Positions 24,127 to 33,304 of a DNA stretch of 64,000 nt are shown here, in pieces. Both the position numbers and the translations under genes were made by a program. A model generated the notes under the pieces. It did no database searches. It saw only the letters and a list, made by a program, of their open reading frames with translations, and was not told the origin of the DNA. Positions within the stretch are counted from its first letter, which is position 1. Every line of letters begins with the position of its first letter. This DNA is from Methylorubrum thiocyanatum (GTDB lineage Bacteria; Pseudomonadota; Alphaproteobacteria; Rhizobiales; Beijerinckiaceae): positions 310,001 through 374,000 of the forward strand of contig JACJIB010000006.1 of NCBI GenBank assembly GCA_014138645.1, written 5' to 3'.

Positions 24127-26265
24127 ATGTTCCCTCGTTCCATCGCGATCCGCGCGGTCGTCGCGAGTACGTCGCTCATCGTTCCCGGCACCCTTTCCGC
24201 CCAGGTCGGACCGGTCGCGGTCGAACTCGACATGATCGATGTCAGTGCGTCGAAAGGCTCACCCGCCCCCAAGGGCCTCAACCTCGCGACTCCCGGCCGC
24301 TCGGCGAGCCGGCTCGGCCTCACGCCGCTCCAGACGCCGGCGAGCGTCGACGTCATCTCCGGCGAGGTCGTGCGCGAGCGGGGCCAGTTCACGGTCAACG
24401 AGGCGGTCACCCAGAACGGTGTCGGCATCGCCAGCACCGCCTCCCCAGGCACCGGCAACTCCAGCTTCTCGGCGCGGGGCTTCGTCGGCACGAACTCGGT
24501 GATGCGGCTCTATGACGGGGTGCGCCTCTACACGAGCACGCAGACCTTTCCGTTCGACACCTGGAACGTCGAGCGCATCGAGGTGCTACGCGGCCCGGCC
24601 TCCGTGCTCTACGGCGAGGGTGCCATCGGCGGGGTGATCAACGTCGTCCCCAAGCGACCGACCTTCGAACGGGTCAACGAGGCGCAGGTCGGCTTCGGCT
24701 CGGACTACACGCGGCGCATCGCCGTGGGGTCCGGCGGGCCGATCAACGAGGTGCTGGCCTACCGCCTCGACGTCAGCCGGAACGCCGGCGCGGGTTGGCT
24801 GCGGCCGAACGGCGACTTCGAGAACCTCGCGGTCTCGGGCGCGCTGCTCTACAGGCCGAGCGCCGACCTCTCGGTGACGCTCTCGAACGACTACGGCGAC
24901 AACGCGCCGGAGCGCTACTGGGGCTCGCCGCTCGTCAACGGACGCGTGCCGCGTGCCTTGCGCGACACGAACTTCAACGTCGCCGACAGCGACATCCGGT
25001 GGCGGGACAACTGGACGGTTCTCAAGGCCGAGTGGAGCCCGACCGCCGACCTCACCCTGCGCAACATCGCCTACCGGATGACGAGCGACCGCCTCTACCG
25101 CAACGCGGAGGGCTACACGTTCCTGCCGGAGTCCGGTCGCATCCAACGGTCCCTCTTCGCAGATATCCGCCACGACCAGGAGCAGGTCGGCAACCGCTTC
25201 GACGCGACGCTGCGCGGCGAGGTGTTCGGCCTGCAGAGCCAGTCCGTGCTGGGCTTCGAGGTGAACCGCATCCGCTACCGCCACATCAACAACCGTCCCT
25301 ATGGCGGTACGGACGAGGTCGACCCCTTCGCCTTCGTGCCGGGCCGGTTCATCAACCTCGCCGGCACCGCGCCGGGCTACGAGACCAACACCGACCAGTA
25401 CGCGCTCTTCGCCGAGAACCGCCTCGTGCTGACCGAGCAGCTCTCCCTCGTCACCGGCCTGCGCTACGAAGCCCCGAGCATTCGCAACGACAACCTGCGC
25501 GACGGCACCCGCTTCCGGCGGGATTTCGAGGCGCTGAGCTGGCGGGCCGGCCTCGTCTACCAGCCGCTGCCCGACATCTCGCTCTACGCGAGCTACGCGA
25601 CGGCCGTGGATCCGGTCGGCAACTTCGTGACGCTGTCGCTCGCCCAGAGGGATTTCCGCCTGTCGAACGGCCGGCAGGTCGAGATCGGAGCCAAGGGCCT
25701 GTTCTGGGACGGCACGGCCGAGTGGACGCTCGCGGGCTACCGCATCGTGAAGGACAACCTCGTCAGCGCCGTGCCGGGCCAGCCCGGCGTCGGGGTTCAG
25801 GTCGGCAGCCAATCCTCGCAGGGCGTCGAGGCCGCCCTGTCGCTGTCGCTGTGGGAGAACTGGCGCATCGACGCCAACGTGGCGCTGCTGCACGCCCAGT
25901 ACGACGACTTCCGTCAGACGGTCGCCGGACAGGTCGTGTCCTACGCGGGCAACCAGCCCGTCGACGTGCCGGAGCGCGTCGCCAACCTCTGGGTGGCCCA
26001 CGCCTTCGCGCCGCGCTGGGAGGCGCGGCTCGGCGTCCAGCATGTCGGTTCGATGGTCAGCGACTTCGCCAACGCCGTCCGCAGGCCCGACTACACGCTG
26101 CTGAACGCCGTCATCGACTACAGGCCCGAACCGAACTCACGGCTGTCGCTGCGCCTCTACAACCTCACCGACGAGGTCTACGCCGCCGCCCGCGGAGGCA
26201 ATGCCGCCTCCGTCCTGCTCGGCCGTCCGCGCTCGGTCGAACTCGTCTACTACGTGGCCTTCTGA
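24127..26265 (+). CDS. TonB-dependent receptor (siderophore type)
   Basis: A 712-residue outer-membrane receptor. A signal peptide (1-26) precedes a TonB-box-like IDVSAS segment. The plug domain (about 60-170) carries TPASVDVISGEVVRERG, NSSFSARGF and RIEVLRGPASVLYGEGAIGGVINVVPKRP. A beta-barrel follows and ends with the C-terminal aromatic YVAF needed for outer-membrane insertion. The plug motifs match siderophore receptors of the FhuE/FoxA/FpvA group. The following gene encodes a PepSY-type membrane protein, commonly paired with such receptors for reductive iron release; uptake of ferric siderophore or another metal chelate is inferred. No TonB/ExbBD genes are nearby. Confidence 0.92.
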   Translation: MFPRSIAIRAVVASTSLIVPGTLSAQVGPVAVELDMIDVSASKGSPAPKGLNLATPGRSASRLGLTPLQTPASVDVISGEVVRERGQFTVNEAVTQNGVGIASTASPGTGNSSFSARGFVGTNSVMRLYDGVRLYTSTQTFPFDTWNVERIEVLRGPASVLYGEGAIGGVINVVPKRPTFERVNEAQVGFGSDYTRRIAVGSGGPINEVLAYRLDVSRNAGAGWLRPNGDFENLAVSGALLYRPSADLSVTLSNDYGDNAPERYWGSPLVNGRVPRALRDTNFNVADSDIRWRDNWTVLKAEWSPTADLTLRNIAYRMTSDRLYRNAEGYTFLPESGRIQRSLFADIRHDQEQVGNRFDATLRGEVFGLQSQSVLGFEVNRIRYRHINNRPYGGTDEVDPFAFVPGRFINLAGTAPGYETNTDQYALFAENRLVLTEQLSLVTGLRYEAPSIRNDNLRDGTRFRRDFEALSWRAGLVYQPLPDISLYASYATAVDPVGNFVTLSLAQRDFRLSNGRQVEIGAKGLFWDGTAEWTLAGYRIVKDNLVSAVPGQPGVGVQVGSQSSQGVEAALSLSLWENWRIDANVALLHAQYDDFRQTVAGQVVSYAGNQPVDVPERVANLWVAHAFAPRWEARLGVQHVGSMVSDFANAVRRPDYTLLNAVIDYRPEPNSRLSLRLYNLTDEVYAAARGGNAASVLLGRPRSVELVYYVAF

Positions 26266-26267
26266 GC

Positions 26268-27737
26268 ATGCCCCCTCTCGCGAAGCGACTGCGGCGCTGG
26301 CTCTATCTCGGCCACCGCTGGCTCGGCATCCTCACCTGTCTGCTCTTCGCGGCGTGGTTCGTCTCCGGCGTCGTGATGATGTATGTCGGCTTCCCGCGCC
26401 TGACCGACGCGGAGCGCCGCGCGGCGCTCCCGCCGATCGCCTGGGACCGCGTGGGGGTCGAGCCCGAGGATGCGGTCGACCGCGCCGGCTTCGCGCAGGA
26501 GGCGGTGCGCCGCCTCGATCTCGCGATGCTCGATACCGAGCCGGTCTACCGCATCACGCCCTGGAACGGTCCGCGCCGTACGGTTTCGGCCACCGACGGG
26601 CACGTCGTCGGATCGGTCTCGGCGGATCGGGCGCTGGCCGTTGCGCGCCACCATCCGGCATCCGGCCGAGCGACCAACCTCGGCCTGGTCGAACGCGACC
26701 AGTGGACGGTGCCGCAGCGCTTCGATCCTTTGCGTCCCTTCCACCGCATCGCGCTCGGGGACGACGCCGACACGCATCTCTACGTTTCGGCCGTCACCGG
26801 CGAGACCGCACTCGACACGAGCCGGCACGAGCGGTTCTGGAACTGGTTCGGGGCTGTGCCGCACTGGATCTACTTCACGCCGTTGCGCGCGCAGCGCGAC
26901 CTCTGGCGCGACGTGGTCCTGTGGTTGTCCGGCCTCGGGACCGTCGGGGCGGTGACGGGCATGGCCGTCGGGGTGATGAGGGTGCGCCTGCGGAGGCGCT
27001 ACGCCCGGGGCTCCGTGACGCCCTATCGCGGCTGGATGGCATGGCACCATCTCGGGGGGCTCGTCGCCGGCACGACGCTGGTCACCTTCGTCGCCAGCGG
27101 CTGGGTCTCGATGAACCCGAACCGCTGGTTCCCGCCCCGCGAGCCGGACCGGGCCGCCCTCGCGCGATACGAGGGCAGGTACGGCTCCCGGCCGCCGCTC
27201 GACCCGGCGGCCCTCATGGCCTCCTGCCCGCAAGCCACCGAGGCGCGTTTCGCACGCTTCGACGGGGAGGCGCAGATCCTGCTGGGCTGCGACGGCGGTC
27301 CGACCGGGGCGTGCTGCGGAACCTCGGCCGCACCGAGCCGGCAGCGGATCGAGACGGCCGCGGCCCGCTTGCTCCCGGATCATCCCGCCCCCACGGTCGA
27401 CCTCCTGACGTCCGAGGACCTCTATTGGTACAGCCACCATCGCGAGCGCAAACTCCCGGTCCTACGGGTACGTTTCACGGACCCGGCACGAACATGGTTC
27501 CACATCGATCCATCGACGGGGGAGATGCTCGACAGGATGGATCGCTCCAACCGAGCCTACCGCTGGCTGTTCAATGCCCCTCACAGTTTCGATTTCGCAC
27601 TGCTGACCCGGTACCGACCCGCATGGGACGCGCTCGTGCTGCTTCTGTCGCTTGGCGGGCTCCTGGTCGCGGTCTCGGGAACGGTCGTCGCCTGGCGCCG
27701 CCTGAGGCTCATGGGCAAAGGCAACGCTCGCCCTTGA
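26268..27737 (+). CDS. PepSY-associated transmembrane protein (putative ferric reductase)
   Basis: A 489-residue inner-membrane protein with four hydrophobic helices: about 17-42, 217-240, 260-282 and 455-478. Histidines flank the helices (YLGHRWLG, WHHLGG, NAPHSFDF), as expected for haem-binding PepSY_TM proteins. A periplasmic domain includes the CCGTS cluster and TWFHIDPSTGEMLDRMD, a PepSY-like strand pattern. Such proteins are thought to reduce or process metal chelates imported by TonB-dependent receptors. The start is two bases after the receptor stop, so the two genes form an operon. Confidence 0.82.
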   Translation: MPPLAKRLRRWLYLGHRWLGILTCLLFAAWFVSGVVMMYVGFPRLTDAERRAALPPIAWDRVGVEPEDAVDRAGFAQEAVRRLDLAMLDTEPVYRITPWNGPRRTVSATDGHVVGSVSADRALAVARHHPASGRATNLGLVERDQWTVPQRFDPLRPFHRIALGDDADTHLYVSAVTGETALDTSRHERFWNWFGAVPHWIYFTPLRAQRDLWRDVVLWLSGLGTVGAVTGMAVGVMRVRLRRRYARGSVTPYRGWMAWHHLGGLVAGTTLVTFVASGWVSMNPNRWFPPREPDRAALARYEGRYGSRPPLDPAALMASCPQATEARFARFDGEAQILLGCDGGPTGACCGTSAAPSRQRIETAAARLLPDHPAPTVDLLTSEDLYWYSHHRERKLPVLRVRFTDPARTWFHIDPSTGEMLDRMDRSNRAYRWLFNAPHSFDFALLTRYRPAWDALVLLLSLGGLLVAVSGTVVAWRRLRLMGKGNARP

Positions 27738-27899
27738 TCGACTGCGGCGCGCCAATGTCGGACCCCGAACGTGGATGCTGGGCGCGCACCACTGAACGGG
27801 CTGCGCGCGCGACCGTTCGGTTACGGGCGGAAGGGGCCGGCCTGCGTCGGGATGGCGGATGCCGGCCCACCCCGGTTCGGCGCTGGCCGGGTACGGTCC

Positions 27900-30281
27900 T
27901 CATGCGCGGATTTTCTCGGCGCCGGCGGAACTCCCGTGGGTATGCGTGCTGAAGTGGCCGATGGGAGAGGGACGGCCCATGAGGTAGCCCTGGGCCGCAT
28001 GGCAACGCTCGGCGGCGAGGAAGCCGAGTTCGGCCGCCGTCTCGACGCCCTCCGCCAGGACAGGCAGGCCGAGGCCGCGACCGAGGCCGAGGACCGAGCG
28101 CATGATGGCCGCCGTCTGCTCGTTGCTGTCCACCGAGCGCACGAAGGAGGAGTCGATCTTGATCTTGTCGAACGGGAAGGATCGCAGGTTCGACAGCGAC
28201 GAGTAGCCCGTCCCGAAGTCGTCCATGGCGATGCGCAAGCCGAGCGCCCTCAATTGGCGCAGGGTCAGGAGCGCCCTGTTCGGGTCGCTGATGAGCGCGG
28301 TCTCGGTCACCTCGACCTCCAAGCGGTGCGGGGCGAGACCACTCTGCAGCAGCACCTCGTGGACGAGGCCGACGAAGCGGGGGCCGTGGATCTGCACCGC
28401 CGAGACGTTGACCGCGACGGACAGGGGCCGCGGCCAACTCGCCGCCTCGCGGCAGGCCTCGCGCAGAACCCACTCGCCGATCTGGAGGATGAGGTCGCTC
28501 TCCTCCGCGATGGGGACGAACACGGCTGGCGAGACGTGGCCGCGCTCCGGATGACGCCAGCGCAGCAGCGCCTCGAAGCCGATGACCTCGCCCGAGCCGA
28601 TTTCGGTCTGAGGCTGGTAGACGAGCTCCAACTCGCGTCGGGCCACGGCGTGGCGTAGGTCGTGCTCAAGGAGCCGGCGCTCGCGCACCTCGGCGCCCAT
28701 GCGCGCCTCGAAGAAGCGGTAGGTGCCTCGCCCGTCCGACTTGGCGCGGTAGAGCGCGGTGTCGGCGTTGCTGAGGAGCCCGGCCCGGTCGTCGGCGTCG
28801 TCCGGGTAGACCGCGATGCCGACGCTGGCGGCGACCGGCGGGCCGTTCCCGTCGGGCCGCCCGGCGCGCAGCGCCTCAAGGATGCGCTCGGCCAGCCGCC
28901 CCGCGGCGGAGGAGTGCCCGCAGGGCATCAGCACGGCGAACTCGTCGCCGCCGAGCCTGGCCATCATCATGGCGCCGTCGAGCTCGGCCGTGACGATGCT
29001 GGCGACGCTCTCCAGCATGGCGTCGCCGGCGGCGTGGCCGAACAGGTCGTTGACCTCCTTGAAGCGGTCGAGGTCGAGGCAGAGCACCGCGAGCTTGCCA
29101 CCGCCCGCGTCGACGGCCCGCATCCCCTCCTCCAGACGCGTGCCGAAGCTGGCGCGGTTGGCGAGGCCGGTGAGTGCGTCGTGATGGGCAAGGAACTGGA
29201 TCCGGCTCTCGGCCCGGCGTCGTGCGCGCAGGTCCCGGACGGCCACCGCGTAGTGCGGGCGTCCCGCATGCTCGACCGGCTGCATGATGACCTCGACCGG
29301 AACGAGGGTTCCGTCCGCCTGGCGCACGGCGGTCTCCACCGGACGGTCGGGCTGGCTCGCGAGGGCGAACCGCCCGGCTTCGCCCGGCAGGTACGCTGAC
29401 AGGACGGTGCCCGCGAGGCTGCCCTGTGGCAGGCCGACGAGCTTGGCGAAGCTGCGATTGGCGCTGACCACGGTGTCTCCCGTGCAGACCAGCAGTCCCT
29501 CGACCGCGGCGTTGGCGAGGCTGTGCAGGCGGTCCGCCTCCTGCCTGGCGTGGCGGCGGTCGCGCACGTCGAGGGCCAGGGCCGCCCCGGCGAACAGCAG
29601 GATGGCGAGGCTCGCCAGCGCCACCGCGACCGCGAGCCATGCGTTCGGGACGGCGGTCTCGGACACGGCGAGCGTCGGGTCGGGGGTGACGGTGACGGCG
29701 CCCATGGCGGTGAAGTGATGGCTGCAGATGGCGAGCAGCAGGATGAGCGCGGCGGCCGCCTGGCCCACGGGGCCCCGGGCATCGACCTGCACCGCCAGCG
29801 CCGCGCCGCCCAGGAGCCCGCCGAGCGCCAGCGAGACCGCGACGATTGCCGCGTCCCAGGCCTTGTGGCCGGCGACGTCGTAGGCGGCCATGCCGCTGTA
29901 GTGCATCGCCGCGATGCCGAACCCGAGGATCGCGCCACCGCCCCAGGCCGCCGGGCGGCCGCCTTGGAGGACCGCGAGGGAAAGGCCCGAACCGACCAGC
30001 AGGACGGCGATGGCGAGCGACAGGCCCGTGAGCGGGACGTCGTAGCCGCTCGCGATGCCCGGCGCGAAGGCCAGCATGGCGATGAAATGCGTCGCCCAGA
30101 TGCCGAAGCCGCCCGCGGTACCCGCGACGGCGAGCCATCCGGCCTGGGCACCGGCAAGCGCCCGGCGCGCGTGGCTGACGAGGCAGACCGTCGTCAGGGA
30201 GGACAGCGCGCAGATGCCCGCCGCCAGGGTGACCAGGCGGAAGTCATGGCTCTCGACCAGGCATCCGACGACGGTGAGCAT
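27900..30281 (-). CDS. MHYT-GGDEF-EAL cyclic di-GMP protein
   Basis: A 793-residue membrane protein. The N-terminal MHYT sensor has about seven helices (about 10-245) with the expected motifs near THFIAML, AMHYSGMAAY and HHFTAMGA; MHYT domains are proposed to sense diatomic gas through a bound metal. A PAS-like segment (about 255-355), a GGDEF domain with intact RLGGDEFAVLM, and an EAL domain with FEALLRWRHP, DDFGTGYSSL and LAEGVET follow. Both catalytic domains look intact, so net activity cannot be predicted. It is convergent with the PepSY gene and has no operon partner. Confidence 0.93.
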   Translation of the reverse strand: MLTVVGCLVESHDFRLVTLAAGICALSSLTTVCLVSHARRALAGAQAGWLAVAGTAGGFGIWATHFIAMLAFAPGIASGYDVPLTGLSLAIAVLLVGSGLSLAVLQGGRPAAWGGGAILGFGIAAMHYSGMAAYDVAGHKAWDAAIVAVSLALGGLLGGAALAVQVDARGPVGQAAAALILLLAICSHHFTAMGAVTVTPDPTLAVSETAVPNAWLAVAVALASLAILLFAGAALALDVRDRRHARQEADRLHSLANAAVEGLLVCTGDTVVSANRSFAKLVGLPQGSLAGTVLSAYLPGEAGRFALASQPDRPVETAVRQADGTLVPVEVIMQPVEHAGRPHYAVAVRDLRARRRAESRIQFLAHHDALTGLANRASFGTRLEEGMRAVDAGGGKLAVLCLDLDRFKEVNDLFGHAAGDAMLESVASIVTAELDGAMMMARLGGDEFAVLMPCGHSSAAGRLAERILEALRAGRPDGNGPPVAASVGIAVYPDDADDRAGLLSNADTALYRAKSDGRGTYRFFEARMGAEVRERRLLEHDLRHAVARRELELVYQPQTEIGSGEVIGFEALLRWRHPERGHVSPAVFVPIAEESDLILQIGEWVLREACREAASWPRPLSVAVNVSAVQIHGPRFVGLVHEVLLQSGLAPHRLEVEVTETALISDPNRALLTLRQLRALGLRIAMDDFGTGYSSLSNLRSFPFDKIKIDSSFVRSVDSNEQTAAIMRSVLGLGRGLGLPVLAEGVETAAELGFLAAERCHAAQGYLMGRPSPIGHFSTHTHGSSAGAEKIRA

Positions 30282-30537
30282 ATGGCGGTCCCGGGGATGT
30301 CCGAGGTCCCAGGATTGCCGTCCGGCGTGTAGGACGATTTAACGATGCGCAACTCGCAGGCGGATTCGCGGGCGAATGAACCGCGTTCGGGTGCGTCGTG
30401 CGACCGCAGGCCCTGCGGTGGGGAGGGGCCGGAACGTCGGCATCGGACTCGACGGGGTGAACGTGGCCGGGAATGGCGTACCGGAGGGCGCCTCTCGCTA
30501 CGATGGCGACGATGTCATCCCGGCCGGTCCCCTCGGC

Positions 30538-30750
30538 CTACCGTTGTTCGTGCGGACCGCGTGTCCGTCCGTCCCGCGCGCGACCGGCATCGCCGGGGCC
30601 GTACGTCGTACCCGCGTCGTATCCCGACAGGTAGTCGCGGTCGCTGGACAGCTTGGGCTTCCCGGAACGCGCGTCCCTGATGCCGTCGATGCGGCGCGCG
30701 GTGGGCGAGGGCCCTTCGAACATCGTGGCGAAACGGGGGTCTGTTGCCAT
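30538..30750 (-). CDS. Small hypothetical protein following the phosphoribosyltransferase-domain gene
   Basis: A 70-residue hydrophilic protein, not recognised: MATDPRFATMFEGPSPTAR, then a KPKLSSDRDYLSGYDAG segment and a charged tail. ATG 30750 lies nine bases after the upstream stop, with GAGAGG as ribosome binding site, so it is the second gene of a two-gene operon. No transmembrane helix or metal motif is seen. Overlapping longer frames on this strand lack a good start. It may be a partner or modulator of the upstream protein. Confidence 0.6.
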   Translation of the reverse strand: MATDPRFATMFEGPSPTARRIDGIRDARSGKPKLSSDRDYLSGYDAGTTYGPGDAGRARDGRTRGPHEQR

Positions 30751-30759
30751 GGTGACCTC

Positions 30760-33060
30760 TCAGAAGCCTTCGCGCTCGAACTTGGAAGCGAAACTGTTGT
30801 TGTGGAGATAACGCAGGATGCGGCTGCGGGCCGTGTTGAAGATTCCGACCGGGCTCTCGTAGCGTTTGCGCGAGTAGCTGCGGGCGTAAGGGGTTTCGCC
30901 GAGGAAGCCCTTGAGCCGCTTGTCCATATAGGCGGGCTCGACGGTCCCTCCCTTGTCCATCCGCATCTGCCCCTCGCGGCGTTCGCCGCTGAAACGCACC
31001 ACCCACGTTTCGACGTTCGCCAAGCCATGGCCGAGGAGCAGGTCGCGTGCCGATTCGAGGGTCCCGCCGCTCAGGGCATTATCGTCCAGCAGGAGCACCT
31101 TGCTAGTGCCGCCCTCACACAAAGCGGCGATATCGCGCCAGCCGGATGTGGATAGGTCGCAGAAGTGGTTGCCCTCCTGCATCGCGGCGGAGCTGTATCG
31201 CCCGTGCGACAGGAACCCCCAGCAATTGAGGCCGCGACCGAGCAACCCGGCCGCGACGTCGGCCACGATGGGCAGTTCGACACCGCCCCAGAACATCCCC
31301 AGGGCGACCGCGTTCGCCTCCCGGTCGAGGCCCTCCACCGCGAGGAGGCCCAGGAGCAGGTTCTCGTAAGGATCGTCGGCCTCGCGCCAACTCCGGATGG
31401 GTCTGTCCGGGTCGTACCAGTCCGAACCCCGCGCCCGGGCCTCCTCATCCTCCCGGAGGGCGCTGAGTTCGGAGACCGCACGCCCCGCCCCGGCGATGAC
31501 CGACTGGGCCAGGTCCGCGCCGGTCAGCGACGCGTCCCCCAGCATGACCCGGTAGTAGATCCTGACCAGGTCCGTAGCCGCCGACAGGAGATCGCGGTCG
31601 TCGGTCTGGCGGTGGCTGTCCCTCCATCGATGCGAGGCGATGCTGAGGAGGATCAGCCCGAGGTTACGCGCCTGGTCGACCGCGCCGAGAAGCAGCTTCC
31701 ACCCGCTCCGTGTCGCGTCGCCCCTACCCAGGCAGGCCGCGACCGCCGCGTTGAAGGTCCCCTGGGACCGCAGCCTGCGGAAGAGGACGTCCAGCGCCTT
31801 GGCTTCCTCCTTGTAGTCGTCGGCCCGTTCCCAGGGCGGGACCTGCTTGAGGTTCGCGTAGTAGGCGTCCCCGCGAAGCAGCACGAGCGAATTCGTGAAC
31901 AGGCGTCGCCGTAGGAGCGGCCGGTCGAACGGCATCTCGTTCAGTTTGTCGTCGAAGTAGCGGCGCAACTCGTCCACGAGGCCGTCCACGGCCCGGTCCC
32001 CGGTCGTGAGGGGAACCGCGAACTCGTAGAACCCCGGGTCGAAGCAGACGGCGCCGGAATAGTCGTCGAAGACGCGGTCGCCACCTTCGAGGCTCGCCAA
32101 TCGCACGAGGTCGCGGGCCCTTGCGTACCGGACCGCGTCCAGCCCCACGAGCAGCCCGCTCGCGCGGTTGCGGTTCGTCCTCGCAGCTTCCGTCGCCCTC
32201 CAGTAATGCTCGCGGACGTAGCGCCGATTGCTCTCGCTCCAACGCTGGATGAAATGGACCGCGCTCGGCACGGCTATGCGCGGCGCGAGGACATGTCCCT
32301 CGGGCGCATCGATGCCGGTCCCCGGCGTCGAGGTATCCACGATGCATTCGGGCGACGGTCCGTCCGCGCCGAGGCGGCGACGGTCGGCGGCGAGACGCGC
32401 ACGGAAGGCCCGAAGCGAGGCACGTTCGGTCTCGTCGGTTCGCATGACGAGCAGGAGCGACCGTGGGTCGATCCGCTCGGCGCGGGTGACTGCGGTGTAC
32501 CAGGCAGTGGAAGGCAGTTCCGGCGCGATGACGGTCACCTGCCGGCCCGATGCCGCCGAGGAGGGGTTCGCCTCCAGGTCGAGGCCTTCCATCCCGAGGG
32601 CGATGTCGTCCTCGCCGCAGCGGGTCCAGATGTCTCGGACGAGGTCGGGGGTGAGGGGCCCGACGGTGGAGACGCTGACGAACCCCGCGCCGTCCTCGAC
32701 GCGCCCGGCGCCGTCCGCCGGGGCTCGCGAGAGGACCTCCTCGACGATGGTCCGCACCGCGGCAAGCCCGCCGTCGTCGAGGGCGGCGTCGAGGGGCATG
32801 CGGACCTCGCCGTCCGGCCAATGGTAAGCCCCGGGCGTCACGAGGCGCAGGAGGGCTCCGTCCCGCCCGTCCGGTTCCGTCGGATCGCGCAGCCAGCGCA
32901 GACCTGCCCCGGCCGTGGCCGCGTCGTCCGCCGTGAGGAACACGAGGATTCCCGCCGCGGTCAGGCGTATCGCCTCCGCCCGCGCGTTCGGGGAGCCGGC
33001 CACCACGTCCGCGCTGTAACCCGGGCTCAAGATGACGGAGGTGAGGATCGTGGAAGGCAT
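30760..33060 (-). CDS. Large protein with C-terminal phosphoribosyltransferase domain
   Basis: A 766-residue cytoplasmic protein. The last 200 residues form a type I phosphoribosyltransferase-like domain: a hood/entry region (GGVELPIVADVAAGLLGRGL), then the PRPP-binding loop VLLLDDNALSGGTL near residue 660. The adjacent acidic pair and the SGGT turn are the expected PRPP and phosphate ligands. The preceding 550 residues are not recognised; they begin with an alpha/beta segment (TSVILSPGYSADVVAGSP) and contain a long helical middle. The start at 33060 fits the coding pattern; upstream residues in frame look random. It is divergent from a KfrA-like gene. Substrate and role are unknown; nucleotide salvage alone would not need so large a partner region. 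Confidence 0.68.
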   Translation of the reverse strand: MPSTILTSVILSPGYSADVVAGSPNARAEAIRLTAAGILVFLTADDAATAGAGLRWLRDPTEPDGRDGALLRLVTPGAYHWPDGEVRMPLDAALDDGGLAAVRTIVEEVLSRAPADGAGRVEDGAGFVSVSTVGPLTPDLVRDIWTRCGEDDIALGMEGLDLEANPSSAASGRQVTVIAPELPSTAWYTAVTRAERIDPRSLLLVMRTDETERASLRAFRARLAADRRRLGADGPSPECIVDTSTPGTGIDAPEGHVLAPRIAVPSAVHFIQRWSESNRRYVREHYWRATEAARTNRNRASGLLVGLDAVRYARARDLVRLASLEGGDRVFDDYSGAVCFDPGFYEFAVPLTTGDRAVDGLVDELRRYFDDKLNEMPFDRPLLRRRLFTNSLVLLRGDAYYANLKQVPPWERADDYKEEAKALDVLFRRLRSQGTFNAAVAACLGRGDATRSGWKLLLGAVDQARNLGLILLSIASHRWRDSHRQTDDRDLLSAATDLVRIYYRVMLGDASLTGADLAQSVIAGAGRAVSELSALREDEEARARGSDWYDPDRPIRSWREADDPYENLLLGLLAVEGLDREANAVALGMFWGGVELPIVADVAAGLLGRGLNCWGFLSHGRYSSAAMQEGNHFCDLSTSGWRDIAALCEGGTSKVLLLDDNALSGGTLESARDLLLGHGLANVETWVVRFSGERREGQMRMDKGGTVEPAYMDKRLKGFLGETPYARSYSRKRYESPVGIFNTARSRILRYLHNNSFASKFEREGF

Positions 33061-33304
33061 CGCGGATTTCGGGAGAAACGTCCGGTCCCGGGGATGAAGG
33101 CATACGTTCCCCGAGGGAAGAGGGGATATACGGGAACCCGACCGCTTGCGAGGGGGCGGATCGGAGCGCGAGCGGCCTGGGTCGCCCGACGACGCACGGT
33201 CGGCCACGCCGGGACCGACGGTCGTGCCGGGTTCCCCGGGGATGGGCTGCGCGCCTCGACCGTTTCTTCACCGCCGTTCGCCATGATGCCCGGATCGAGC
33301 GGGG
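33061..33304. promoter_or_regulatory. Divergent promoter region
   Basis: About 245 bases between the phosphoribosyltransferase-domain gene and the KfrA-like gene. KfrA-type proteins commonly bind their own promoter, so this region is a likely binding site. No clear palindrome or promoter boxes could be fixed by eye. Confidence 0.35.
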
